Shown here in pieces: positions 1 to 7,867 of a stretch of 64,000 bases of DNA. Each line of letters opens with the position of its first letter. Within the stretch, counting starts at the first letter, position 1. Origin of the DNA: Candidatus Peregrinibacteria bacterium (GTDB lineage: Bacteria > Patescibacteriota > Gracilibacteria > UBA1369); the NCBI GenBank assembly GCA_003153355.1, contig PLYH01000001.1, positions 224,565-288,564 of the forward strand, in the 5' to 3' direction. A program made the translations under genes and the position numbers. The notes beneath the pieces are model-generated. The model was not told the origin of the DNA. It saw only the letters and a list, made by a program, of their open reading frames with translations, and did not search any database.

Positions 1-863
1 CTTTTGAAGAAACCGTCCAAAAAATCAAAACCCTGGAGATCCAGGGCGCGGAAAAAATCGCTGTAGCTGCGGTGGAAGCTTTTGCGCTCAAACTCAAAGA
101 AACCCAGGACCCGGCCGCTCTCAAGCAAGCCATGAACGAACTCATAGCCACGCGTCCGACGGAACCCGCCCTCAGAAACGCGCTCCGCTACTGTCTGAAA
201 AACTTCGCGCAAAATCCTGACGTCAGCAGCTACGTCATCAATCATTTTAAAACTTCCAAAGAAAAAATTGCGGAGTTCGGAGCAAAAAAAATCCAGGACG
301 GCATGATCGTTTTCACTCACTGCCATTCCGGAACCGTTGAGGCGATCCTGGCCAAAGCCAAGGAACAAGGCAAAAACTTTACCGTCTACAACACCGAAAC
401 AAGGCCAAGGTTCCAGGGCCGCATCACTGCGGAAAACGTCGCCAAGCTGGGAATTCCGGTCGTACATTTTGTGGACAGCGCCGCGCATATGTTCCTCAAA
501 AAAGCGGATATCTTTTTATTCGGCTGTGACGCCATAACTGCCGAAGGAAAAATTTTCAATAAAATCGGCACGGAACAGATCGCGCAGTTTGCACTGGAAA
601 ACCGCATACTTTCGTACTCTTGCACTAACTCCTGGAAATTCGATCCGCAAACAATTTATGGATTTGAAGAAGTGATCGAAGAGCGCGACCCAAAAGAAGT
701 CTGGGACAATCCCCCGCCCGGCGTCACCGTCCGCAACCCGGCTTTTGAAATCACCTCGGCAGACGTTATCACCGGCATGATTACCGAACTCGGAATCACC
801 AAACCGGAAACGCTCATCATGGAGATCCAGACTCATTATCCCTGGATGCTGAATCCAGCGTAG
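1..863 (+). CDS. ribose-1,5-bisphosphate isomerase (eIF2B-alpha family), 5' end cut by window
   Basis: Probably isomerises ribose-1,5-bisphosphate to ribulose-1,5-bisphosphate in the cytoplasm, the middle step of the AMP pathway that feeds form III RuBisCO. The frame is open from base 3 with no stop, and the residues before the GTG at 72 (IKTLEIQGAEKIAVAA) match the normal N-terminus of this family, so the gene begins upstream of the window and 72 is not its start. About 287 residues are visible against roughly 320 for the family. Typical motifs are present: THCHSGTV, NTETRPRFQGR with the NTETRP signature, and FGCDAIT. A methylthioribose-1-phosphate isomerase or a true eIF2B subunit is the alternative; NTETRP and GCDAI favour the R15P isomerase group. 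Neither RuBisCO nor AMP phosphorylase is in the window. Confidence 0.85.
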   Translation, partial: FEETVQKIKTLEIQGAEKIAVAAVEAFALKLKETQDPAALKQAMNELIATRPTEPALRNALRYCLKNFAQNPDVSSYVINHFKTSKEKIAEFGAKKIQDGMIVFTHCHSGTVEAILAKAKEQGKNFTVYNTETRPRFQGRITAENVAKLGIPVVHFVDSAAHMFLKKADIFLFGCDAITAEGKIFNKIGTEQIAQFALENRILSYSCTNSWKFDPQTIYGFEEVIEERDPKEVWDNPPPGVTVRNPAFEITSADVITGMITELGITKPETLIMEIQTHYPWMLNPA

Positions 864-881
864 ATTTAGAACACAAAAAAG

Positions 882-918
882 GTATAATAAAACCTGATGA
901 AGATTATCAGGCTTTTTT
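882..918 (+). terminator. -10 box followed by a terminator-like hairpin touching the next start codon
   Basis: TATAAT (882-887) is followed at once by a stem CCTGAT/ATCAGG (893-898 and 906-911) and six T residues (913-918). The ATG of the next gene is at 919. It could end the upstream transcript, or, if the TATAAT is used, the new mRNA would begin almost at the foot of the hairpin. I see no good -35 box. Confidence 0.55.
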
Positions 919-1407
919 ATGGCCATCACCGCCGAAGATTACAAATTTCTGGAAGAGATCGACCGGATTGAACCCGGAACGCTATGCCTTCGGGCTCAAA
1001 TAGCCTGTCTCATCGTTAAAGACGGAAAAATCCTGGTCGAACATACCAACGACTGGCTGCCCGGATACGCATGTTCAAAAATGGGCTGCGTGCGCGACAT
1101 GTATCAGACTCCTTCCGGAACCCGCCGCGAAATCTGTTACGGCATCTGCGCGGAACAATGGTGCATCAGTCTTGCGGCCAAACAGGGCATCAGCCTTGAA
1201 GGCGCAACCTTATACTGCACCAAACATCCCTGCCGCGTGTGCGCGAGTCTGGTTGCGGTCGCGGGCATCAAGCGCGTGGTCTACCAGGAAGGTTATCCCG
1301 AAGTTCTTCCGCATTTTGATGTCCTCCATTCCACAGGCATCATTGTTGAACAAGGCCCGAATACGGAATTCAAAAGCGACAAAATCTCCAAGAGCCATAC
1401 GATTTAG
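919..1407 (+). CDS. deoxycytidylate/cytidine deaminase family protein
   Basis: Zinc-dependent deaminase of the CMP/dCMP family, probably converting dCMP to dUMP for thymidylate synthesis. The catalytic motif is C77-A78-E79 and the second zinc motif is P104-C105-R-V-C108, so all three zinc ligands and the proton-shuttling Glu are present. dCMP deaminases normally use His in the first position (HAE); here it is Cys, as in cytidine deaminases, although overall length (162 aa) and layout resemble ComEB/dCMP deaminases. Extra cysteines at 53, 57 and 73 could bind a second metal. ATG at 919 abuts a T-run of a hairpin. Substrate is inferred only. Confidence 0.75.
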   Translation: MAITAEDYKFLEEIDRIEPGTLCLRAQIACLIVKDGKILVEHTNDWLPGYACSKMGCVRDMYQTPSGTRREICYGICAEQWCISLAAKQGISLEGATLYCTKHPCRVCASLVAVAGIKRVVYQEGYPEVLPHFDVLHSTGIIVEQGPNTEFKSDKISKSHTI

Positions 1408-1433
1408 AACGCCCACTTCCCTGCCCACCGATT

Positions 1434-2546
1434 ATGACGAAAAAAATTCTGATTCTGAGCGCCAACATGGGACAGGGACACATGAGCGCAGCCAAATCCA
1501 TCAAGGAAGCTATCGAACACCTCTACGGCCATCGCTATGACGTGGAAATCGTGGATCTGATGGAACTGCTCAGCCGCTCCATCAACCGCGTCAGTATCAA
1601 AACATACGACAGCCTTGCGCGCCGCGCGCCGATCATTTGTGAATTGATTTTTGAATCGTGGGACAAACAGTGGCGCATGAAAATGCTCAACCGCCTGAAT
1701 TACGCGATCGTTTTAAGAAAGGTCAAAAAATTCATCAACGTAAAAAAACCGGACCTGGTGGTTTCTACCTTCCCGGTTTGGGATTACCTCATGAGGAAAC
1801 TGCTCAAAAAATATAATCCCGACGTGAAGTTCATCAGCGTGATCACGGACTCCATTTTTATCCACAACGCCTGGGTCATCGGCAATCCGGATGAACAGAT
1901 CGTACCGAACGAAGACACGGCGAAATCCGTCATAAAACTGGGACTGAATCCAAAAAAAATCCGCGTTCTGGGATTTCCCGTAAAAATGGATTTTTTGAAA
2001 CCTGTCGATACGAAAACATTCCTCAAAACAAACGAACTGAATCCGGATTTGTTCACGATTCTTTTTTTGCCAACGGCCCAGAAACCCAAAAAAAACGTCA
2101 AAATCATGGAAGAGCTCATCAACAATTTCAAGAACTGCAATATTATCGTGATCGCGGGCCGCGACGGAAAAATCAAAAACAAACTGGAAGAGTACAGCTT
2201 ATATGAAAACGTAAAAGTGATCGGCTGGACCGACCAGATGCCCAATTATCTCAAAAGCGCGGATGTGGTTTTAACGAAAGCCGGCGGCGCTACTGTGATG
2301 GAATGCATCGCCGCGGAAAAACCCATGATCATCACATCAACCATCGCCCGCCAAGAACGCGGCAATGCCGAACTCGTCAAAAGATACAAACTCGGTGTTG
2401 TTGAAAATAAAAAGAAACTTCAAATCACCAGAAGCATTCACACGATCCAGAAAAGCTACAAAATGTATAAAAAAAATCTCAAGAAACTCAGCAACCCCAA
2501 GGCCTCGCTGAACATTGCAAAACATCTCGTTGAACTCCTTGGCTAA
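1434..2546 (+). CDS. GT28-type glycosyltransferase of the MGDG synthase / UgtP family
   Basis: Likely transfers a sugar from a nucleotide donor to diacylglycerol at the inner face of the membrane, making glycolipid. The N-terminus (KKILILSANMGQGHMSAAK) is the glycine-rich loop of the MGDG-synthase N-terminal domain, about residues 1-170. The C-terminal half carries the GT28 donor site: IAGRDGK, VIGWTDQMPNYLKSADVVLTKAGG and the Glu-containing TVMECIAAEKPMI. MurG is the close alternative but has a different N-terminal signature. It is followed by a GT2 enzyme and a flippase-like membrane protein in the same direction, which suggests one glycolipid or lipid-linked sugar pathway. Length (370 aa) is normal. 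Confidence 0.85.
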   Translation: MTKKILILSANMGQGHMSAAKSIKEAIEHLYGHRYDVEIVDLMELLSRSINRVSIKTYDSLARRAPIICELIFESWDKQWRMKMLNRLNYAIVLRKVKKFINVKKPDLVVSTFPVWDYLMRKLLKKYNPDVKFISVITDSIFIHNAWVIGNPDEQIVPNEDTAKSVIKLGLNPKKIRVLGFPVKMDFLKPVDTKTFLKTNELNPDLFTILFLPTAQKPKKNVKIMEELINNFKNCNIIVIAGRDGKIKNKLEEYSLYENVKVIGWTDQMPNYLKSADVVLTKAGGATVMECIAAEKPMIITSTIARQERGNAELVKRYKLGVVENKKKLQITRSIHTIQKSYKMYKKNLKKLSNPKASLNIAKHLVELLG

Positions 2547-2616
2547 GCAAGCTTAAGTGCTTGAATACCCGGCTGTTTAATGCTAATTTATGGCAAGCTC
2601 CTATTAAGATCCTGTT

Positions 2617-3447
2617 ATGGTAAAAACTTCTTCGTACAAGATGCTGAACCAAAGTAGTGATCGTTCTTTTCGTCATAGCAAAAAGCCATACTTAAGCATC
2701 GTCATTCCGACGCTGAATGAAGAAGGATTCATCGGCGATCTGCTCCGCGAAATCCTGGCCCAGGACATGAATTTTGAAATTATCGTTTCAGATAGCGGCA
2801 GCACGGACCGCACCCAGCACATCGTGAATTCGATCATTCATCTTTATCCGGAAAGAAACATCCGTTTTATCCGTGCGCCCAAAAAAGGCGTTTCCATTGC
2901 GCGCAATAACGGAGCAGCCTACGCTCATTCCGATTATATTACCTTCCTGGACGCAGACACGCGCATTCCTCCGAACTTTTTACGTGACGCGTATCTTGAA
3001 GTGAAACGCAGAAATCTGGACGGAGCGGGCTGCCATCTGGAACCTGACTCCGAAAAATTCGTAGATAAAGCCGTGTTCTCTTTTTATCATCACTGCATTT
3101 TAAATCCGCTTCAATACACCAAACGGCCGGGGTCGGCCGGAGCGGGCATCATCGTCAAACGCAACATCCATCACGCCATCGGCGGATTCAATCCGAATCT
3201 CCCGACCTGCGAAGATCTTGATTACATCAAAAAAATCAGCGAAGTCGGACGGTTCCGCATGCTCAAATCAACGAACATTATTTTCAACACCCGCAGATTT
3301 GATGAAGAAGGACGGGCCCGCGTCTGGTTCAAATACGCAGTCTGGGGATCATGCTATCTGCTCAATCTGAAGCGCGTGAAATTTGAATACGAATTCGGCA
3401 AGTTCAACACTGAAAAAGAAGATGACATGCTCATTCCAAGGTCATAA
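2617..3447 (+). CDS. family 2 glycosyltransferase
   Basis: Single GT-A domain beginning LSIVIPTLNEEGFIGDLL at about residue 26, with the nucleotide-binding DSGSTDRT, and the metal-binding D-x-D in FLDADTRI near residue 107. Probably adds a sugar to a lipid or polymer on the cytoplasmic side. There is no transmembrane segment of its own; the next gene (17 bases downstream) is a polytopic membrane protein and could provide the anchor or export step. The start at 2617 leaves a 25-residue basic leader before the domain; a later start is possible but there is no ribosome-binding motif to decide. Sugar and acceptor cannot be read from sequence. Confidence 0.85.
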   Translation: MVKTSSYKMLNQSSDRSFRHSKKPYLSIVIPTLNEEGFIGDLLREILAQDMNFEIIVSDSGSTDRTQHIVNSIIHLYPERNIRFIRAPKKGVSIARNNGAAYAHSDYITFLDADTRIPPNFLRDAYLEVKRRNLDGAGCHLEPDSEKFVDKAVFSFYHHCILNPLQYTKRPGSAGAGIIVKRNIHHAIGGFNPNLPTCEDLDYIKKISEVGRFRMLKSTNIIFNTRRFDEEGRARVWFKYAVWGSCYLLNLKRVKFEYEFGKFNTEKEDDMLIPRS

Positions 3448-3463
3448 TAATGACTCCTGAACA

Positions 3464-4468
3464 GTGAAATTCCTCAAAATTCTCCAGTATTTCATCATCG
3501 TTGCGATCGTTGCTTTGGCCGTGATCCGGTTGGCGCCGAACGTCAACGACTTTTCCAAACTATGGACCCTGAAAGATCATATTGATTACCGCTGGATCGC
3601 AGCGGCGCTTTTTTCGCAGATCTTCCAATATATAGGAGACGGCTGGTTTTCTCAGATCCTGCTGAAAGTCGCGGACATTAAAGTCCGTTTTAAAGATTCC
3701 ATGCGCATCGCGTCGCTCAACGTTTTCGCAGCGCACATTCTACCCGTCGGCGAAGCCGGAGGCATGGCCGCCGCTTACCATTTTTATAAAAAACTGGGCG
3801 TTGATACGGAAAAATTCATTTTCCTTTCGATCTGCTGGACCGCCATCACGCATATTCTGCTCATTCTGCTCTTCATTATTCCGAGTTTCTTTCTGCAGAA
3901 CATCACGGCGGCGCTGAACACATCCATCATTTTCATCAGTATCATGATCGTGACGCTGGTGATTTTGAGCATTTACATCGGCAGAAAACATCTCTTTAGA
4001 AAACTCCAGAAACTCCTGGGCAAATACAAATGGGCCAAACCGTTTTTCTCTTTCGCCAAGAACCGCAAAATGTATCTCAAACGGCTCAAACAACATCCCT
4101 GGCTCATTGCCAAGAGCATCGTGGCCAGCCTGATTTATTACGCGTCCAACATCGCCACGCTCGCTTTTTCTTTCCTGGCTCTGGGTACGCTGCCTTCCAT
4201 GACGCTGATTGTTTTTGCCTATGCCGCAGCTTTACTCTTCAGCAAAATCACGCTCGCACCTGCGGGCATCGGCGCGGCGGAAGCTTCGCTCATTCTTATT
4301 TTTCTGGGAGCGCACATTGATCCGACCATCGCAATCGGTGCCACGCTGATTTACCGTTTCATCTCTTTCTGGCTGCCGATTCCGGCCGGATTCATTTCCT
4401 TCTACTCACTCAAAAAAGAAGCCAAGGACAACGTAGACATGAAGGTTTTCAAAGAAGAAATCTTTTAA
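3464..4468 (+). CDS. flippase-like integral membrane protein (AglD/MprF-type TM domain)
   Basis: About eight hydrophobic segments over 334 residues with the pattern of the lysylphosphatidylglycerol synthase transmembrane/UPF0104 family (PVGEAGGMAAAYHFYKKLG; then LAPAGIGAAEASLILIF near residue 265). The synthetase domain of MprF is absent, so it is not an aminoacyl-lipid synthase; members like this are thought to move glycolipids or act with glycosyltransferases. The start used is GTG at 3464, 16 bases after the GT2 gene. It forms the third gene of a probable glycolipid operon. Its last four bases overlap the end of the convergent gene on the minus strand. Confidence 0.75.
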   Translation: MKFLKILQYFIIVAIVALAVIRLAPNVNDFSKLWTLKDHIDYRWIAAALFSQIFQYIGDGWFSQILLKVADIKVRFKDSMRIASLNVFAAHILPVGEAGGMAAAYHFYKKLGVDTEKFIFLSICWTAITHILLILLFIIPSFFLQNITAALNTSIIFISIMIVTLVILSIYIGRKHLFRKLQKLLGKYKWAKPFFSFAKNRKMYLKRLKQHPWLIAKSIVASLIYYASNIATLAFSFLALGTLPSMTLIVFAYAAALLFSKITLAPAGIGAAEASLILIFLGAHIDPTIAIGATLIYRFISFWLPIPAGFISFYSLKKEAKDNVDMKVFKEEIF

Positions 4469-6561
4469 TTACCTGGAGCCTGTGAAACCTGCTGGGTATC
4501 GCTCGCCTGCTGCGTCGTAATGACGGCTGTAGTCGAATTGGTCGGAGCCGCAGGCTGTGCGTTCAAATCAACGGAGTAAACCTTCGTGGCATCCAACAAA
4601 TAAAGTTTGTTGCCATCTGTATCAACGTACAGATCGCGGAGGTCGTTGATGTTGTCGAACACATATTGTGCCTGATAGGTTAACGCGTTGTTTTTATCGT
4701 CTTTATAGTAGACCATCACGCGGTGCAGGCTCGGTTCAAGAATATACACCTGCTGGATGTTTACATTGGTATAAATCTTGGTAGGAGCCTTTAATGGAGT
4801 GACCGGCTCATGTCTTAAAGTAATATTCTGCTTGTTCCCGCTCAAAAGTTTGGTGATGGAACCGTCCTTGTTCAAAACGTAAACATTGCCGTCAATCGCG
4901 AACGCCGTGGCGTTCTTCAGATCGCCGTCAATGTTGTACTGCTGGGCGGCATCAAATTTACCGTGGAGGATCGTGTATTTCCAGATCTGATTGGAATCAG
5001 GATCAAGAATATAGAATTTGTTGTTGTAAGCTTCAACGGCTACGCCTTTATGGAAAGTGCCTTCCGCAGCTTGAACAAAATTCATCTGGTTATTGCTGTA
5101 TTCGATGACCTTGTTTGATTTGGTATAAAACAAAAGCGCATTCTGATCATCATAGTTGGAACCGGCAATGACGGTTTCATTCTGATCGATGGTCAGAGGA
5201 TCCTGAAGTTTATCAGCCAAAATCGGATACAAAGCGTTGTATTCAAAAGCGTAGAGCGTTCCTTTCAACCCAAGAAGACCCAAAGCGCTCACATTGGCGC
5301 GTTTGGTGGAAAGATCTGCGATCACTGTTGTTTGCGGATGAACGACTCCGTCCAGTTTATCGCGGTCATCCTGGATCATATTCAAATATTTTTCCGCGTC
5401 GCTGCGGGCATAACCGGAGTTCAAAACCGTCAAAGATTTTTGTTCTGCATCATTGAGCATCTGCGATGCCTGGTCTTTATTATACTGGCCGGTTGTTTCG
5501 GCAGTGCTGATCTCCTGGTTTACGTCATTCAAAATCGCTACATAGTGGTCAACCTGAGCCTGTTCATCAGCGCGGGTGCGGAGCCACCAGACTCCTGCGG
5601 TTAGTACAAGGATGATCACAATAATAGATGCCAAGATCTTATCGCGCGACCAGTTGCTGAAATTGAAAAAATTACCGGTCTGGGCCTGTCCGCGGACAAC
5701 TCTGCCCTTCGGTTCACCGTCCTGCGGCCCCTGTGAACGTGAAGCCAGACGCTGCGATAAATCTTTCACCGTGCCGGACAACTTTCTGACGGCATCCATC
5801 AAAACAACGTTCACTGACTGTTTTTCTTTGGAATTGGAATCTGAAGGAACGCGGTCGCGTTTTTCAAGATGAGAAGCCATTTTGGATTTTTCCTGATCGG
5901 TCAGTTCCGCCGGTAATCCCGCGCGGATTCCGATAAAAGCCATTTTTCCAAGAACTTCAGCGGACAAAAAATCGCGCAGTTCACCGAGCGAAGCCACAAG
6001 ATTTTTGGAAGAACCGATCCGCGCAAAATCGCTCTTGCTGATGTATCGCAACAAACGCGTCGAACTCAATAACACAAAATCATCGGGTTCAAGAGTGCCG
6101 TTGGCAATATTCGTAAAAAAATCTTTGGAATCCGGATCGCCGAGATCGTCGCTGATGACGCTGCAAAACTTGCGGCGGATCAGATACGCTTCAGCTTCGC
6201 CGCATTGCGTCAAAAAAATGTTGGTTCCCACGACAGCCGCAATTATTACGTGCAAATTCCCGATGAACTGGGAATTTTTCTGCGCACGAAGATTCTTGAG
6301 TTCGCGGTTGACGTCTTTTAAAGCTTTCTCAAAACGTATATAAGGATCTTCGTCCAGATCAGCGAAAAATTTCTTGCGGAGCGTATCAAAAATCAGCTCG
6401 CCGATATCTTCGGCTTCCGCGGGATTGTTTTGGATTTCCAGATTGATGAAAATCTTACCGCTATTGTCTCCGCCTTCGCCTAAATCGTATGCGTAATTTT
6501 CTACAAAACTGTCTTCATCCCGACCAACGAATAAAAATTCATATTGTGTCCGCAGAGACAT
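4465..6561 (-). CDS. membrane-anchored PP2C-like domain fused to extracellular beta-propeller-like region
   Basis: The N-terminal ~210 residues resemble the PPM/PP2C phosphatase fold (LHVIIAAVVGTNIFLTQCGE, LEPDDFVLLSSTRLL), but the classic metal-binding Asp motifs of PP2C are not evident, so it may be a pseudophosphatase. A charged linker follows, then one transmembrane helix (about residues 307-328, ILASIIVIILVLTAGVWWLR), a coiled-coil-like stretch (330-400), and repeated beta-rich blades such as AFAIDGNVYVLNKDGS and DLYVDTDGNKLYLLD that suggest an NHL/propeller sensor outside the cell. The tail is Gln/Thr-rich. Role unknown; perhaps envelope sensing linked to a cytoplasmic partner. Nothing nearby is a Ser/Thr kinase. 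Confidence 0.6.
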   Translation of the reverse strand: MSLRTQYEFLFVGRDEDSFVENYAYDLGEGGDNSGKIFINLEIQNNPAEAEDIGELIFDTLRKKFFADLDEDPYIRFEKALKDVNRELKNLRAQKNSQFIGNLHVIIAAVVGTNIFLTQCGEAEAYLIRRKFCSVISDDLGDPDSKDFFTNIANGTLEPDDFVLLSSTRLLRYISKSDFARIGSSKNLVASLGELRDFLSAEVLGKMAFIGIRAGLPAELTDQEKSKMASHLEKRDRVPSDSNSKEKQSVNVVLMDAVRKLSGTVKDLSQRLASRSQGPQDGEPKGRVVRGQAQTGNFFNFSNWSRDKILASIIVIILVLTAGVWWLRTRADEQAQVDHYVAILNDVNQEISTAETTGQYNKDQASQMLNDAEQKSLTVLNSGYARSDAEKYLNMIQDDRDKLDGVVHPQTTVIADLSTKRANVSALGLLGLKGTLYAFEYNALYPILADKLQDPLTIDQNETVIAGSNYDDQNALLFYTKSNKVIEYSNNQMNFVQAAEGTFHKGVAVEAYNNKFYILDPDSNQIWKYTILHGKFDAAQQYNIDGDLKNATAFAIDGNVYVLNKDGSITKLLSGNKQNITLRHEPVTPLKAPTKIYTNVNIQQVYILEPSLHRVMVYYKDDKNNALTYQAQYVFDNINDLRDLYVDTDGNKLYLLDATKVYSVDLNAQPAAPTNSTTAVITTQQASDTQQVSQAPGN

Positions 6562-6571
6562 AGTTTTTCAT

Positions 6572-6601
6572 TTGGAAATAGTCACCCGCCAAAGATACAA
6601 T
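6572..6601 (+). promoter_or_regulatory. candidate promoter of the TrpG/PabA gene
   Basis: TTGGAA (6572-6577), an 18-base spacer, and TACAAT (6596-6601), 30 bases before the ATG at 6631. The match is fair, not perfect. Confidence 0.4.
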
Positions 6602-6630
6602 AAAATCCGCGAAACTGCAATATCACACAC

Positions 6631-7206
6631 ATGAAAACACTCATCATCGACAACTACGATTCGTTCACCTATAACCTCTACCAGTATTTTGCCGAGCTCA
6701 AAGCCGGCCCGGCTGTGTTCGCCAATGACCGCATAACATTAAAAGACATCGATAAATTCAAACCCGACCGCATCGTGATTTCGCCCGGGCCGGGCACGGT
6801 GGAAAACCCAAAAGACTTCGGCATCTGCAAAGAGGTCATTCTGAAGTTCGGCCCCAAAATCCCCCTGCTGGGAGTTTGCCTTGGCCATCAGGGTATAGCG
6901 AACGCTTTTGGCGCTAGCATAGAACATGCTCCAAAAATCATGCACGGAAAAACCAGCGAAATTGAGCACAACGGCAAAGGAATCTTCGCCGGCCTGCCCA
7001 ATCCATTCACAGCCATGCGTTACCATTCACTCTGCGTCTCGGAAGAAAATTTCCCCAAAGAACTCGTCATAACCGCCCGAATCAAGGACGAAAAAACCAT
7101 AATGGCGCTTGAACATGTTAAATTCCCGATTTTCGGGATACAGTTCCATCCTGAATCTTTTGCCACTCCCGAAGGAAAAGCCCTGCTTGAAAATTTCATA
7201 ACGTAA
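6631..7206 (+). CDS. glutamine amidotransferase, anthranilate/aminodeoxychorismate synthase component II
   Basis: Class I glutamine amidotransferase that releases ammonia from glutamine for a chorismate-using partner. The triad is intact: Cys83 in LLGVCLGHQG, and His173 and Glu175 in QFHPES. The N-terminus (LIIDNYDSFTYNLYQYF) and the oxyanion motif VISPGPGT are typical of TrpG/PabA. At 191 aa it is the glutaminase subunit alone. No TrpE/PabB or other tryptophan or folate gene is in the window, so whether it serves tryptophan, folate or something else is open. Confidence 0.85.
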   Translation: MKTLIIDNYDSFTYNLYQYFAELKAGPAVFANDRITLKDIDKFKPDRIVISPGPGTVENPKDFGICKEVILKFGPKIPLLGVCLGHQGIANAFGASIEHAPKIMHGKTSEIEHNGKGIFAGLPNPFTAMRYHSLCVSEENFPKELVITARIKDEKTIMALEHVKFPIFGIQFHPESFATPEGKALLENFIT

Positions 7207-7212
7207 ATAAAA

Positions 7213-7241
7213 TTGACATCCAGACGCCAAAAAGCTATCCT
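7213..7241 (+). promoter_or_regulatory. promoter of rpmH cluster
   Basis: Perfect TTGACA (7213-7218), 17-base spacer, TATCCT (7236-7241). It sits about 70 bases before the rpmH ATG and is well placed to drive rpmH-rnpA-yidC. Confidence 0.75.
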
Positions 7242-7313
7242 CTTTTGGCCGAGTCGCTGGGTAAAAAATGAGATTCTGCTCAAGTTTCAAAAATATCATT
7301 TTATACTGTCATC

Positions 7314-7457
7314 ATGCTGGCGAAAATTAAAACAAGGAAACACGCTAAGACCCATGGATTTTTATCCAGAATGTCTACCAAAAGCGGAAGAAACGTATTG
7401 GCTCGTCGCCGTTTGAAAGGACGCTACAGCCTAACAGTGAGCGACCGCAAACGCTAA
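7314..7457 (+). CDS. rpmH: 50S ribosomal protein L34
   Basis: A 47-codon gene. The translation contains the L34 core [20 protein letters not shown] followed by [11 protein letters not shown], which is diagnostic. The protein binds 23S rRNA in the large subunit. The N-terminus is [11 protein letters not shown] instead of the usual MKRTYQPS-type start; no other in-frame ATG lies near, so the first conserved residues seem to be lost in this lineage. It is followed by rnpA, yidC and jag, the classic order, but dnaA is not upstream. Confidence 0.93.
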   Translation: MLAKIKTRKHAKTHGFLSRMSTKSGRNVLARRRLKGRYSLTVSDRKR

Positions 7458-7465
7458 AAGCCCCG

Positions 7466-7489
7466 GGGCGCCTTAAAACCGGCGCTTTT
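7466..7489 (+). terminator. short GC-rich hairpin with T-run between rpmH and rnpA
   Basis: GCGCC (7468-7472) pairs with GGCGC (7481-7485) across an 8-base loop and is followed by TTTT. With only four T residues it may act as a partial terminator that lowers rnpA relative to the abundant L34. A second small stem CCTCC/GGAGG follows (7492-7503). Confidence 0.45.
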
Positions 7490-7519
7490 GTCCTCCTCGG
7501 AGGATCTTCGACATTTTCT

Positions 7520-7867
7520 ATGTTGCCAAAGAATCAACGTCTAACGAGCAATCGTATCGAATACCTTTTAAAAAAAGGTCTGCGATCATATAAGACAAGC
7601 AACTTTGTCACAGTCAAATATCTCCCCAATTATAAGAATAAGAGCCGCTTTTGCGTCGTTGTAAGTACCAAAATATTTGCCAAAGCCGTTGAAAGAAACC
7701 AGTTACGGCGCCGGCTCTATGAAATCTTCCGCTTACATCCTGATCTCCCTTCCGTTCCGTCCGACCTTGTCGTGATTGCAAAGCTTCCTCTGACCACCTT
7801 GAACTTTCAGGATCTGACTAAAACCATCGTTCAAACTTTGCAAAATCTCACCTCCACTCATTCATGA
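7520..7867 (+). CDS. rnpA: ribonuclease P protein component
   Basis: Small basic protein (115 aa) that binds the RNase P RNA and helps it cut the 5' leader from pre-tRNA. The start MLPKNQRL and the RNA-binding signature AVERNQLRRRLYEIFR (the RN-x2-RR motif) identify the family. Its TGA stop overlaps the yidC ATG (ATGA), so the two are translationally coupled. The nearest GGAGG lies 16 bases before the ATG, too far to be a standard ribosome-binding site, and is part of a small hairpin. Confidence 0.95.
   Translation: MLPKNQRLTSNRIEYLLKKGLRSYKTSNFVTVKYLPNYKNKSRFCVVVSTKIFAKAVERNQLRRRLYEIFRLHPDLPSVPSDLVVIAKLPLTTLNFQDLTKTIVQTLQNLTSTHS

Noticed and set aside
7207-7520. Possible replication origin at the rpmH-rnpA cluster
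   Set aside because: dnaA is not adjacent and I found no group of DnaA boxes; only the promoter and a hairpin are visible.
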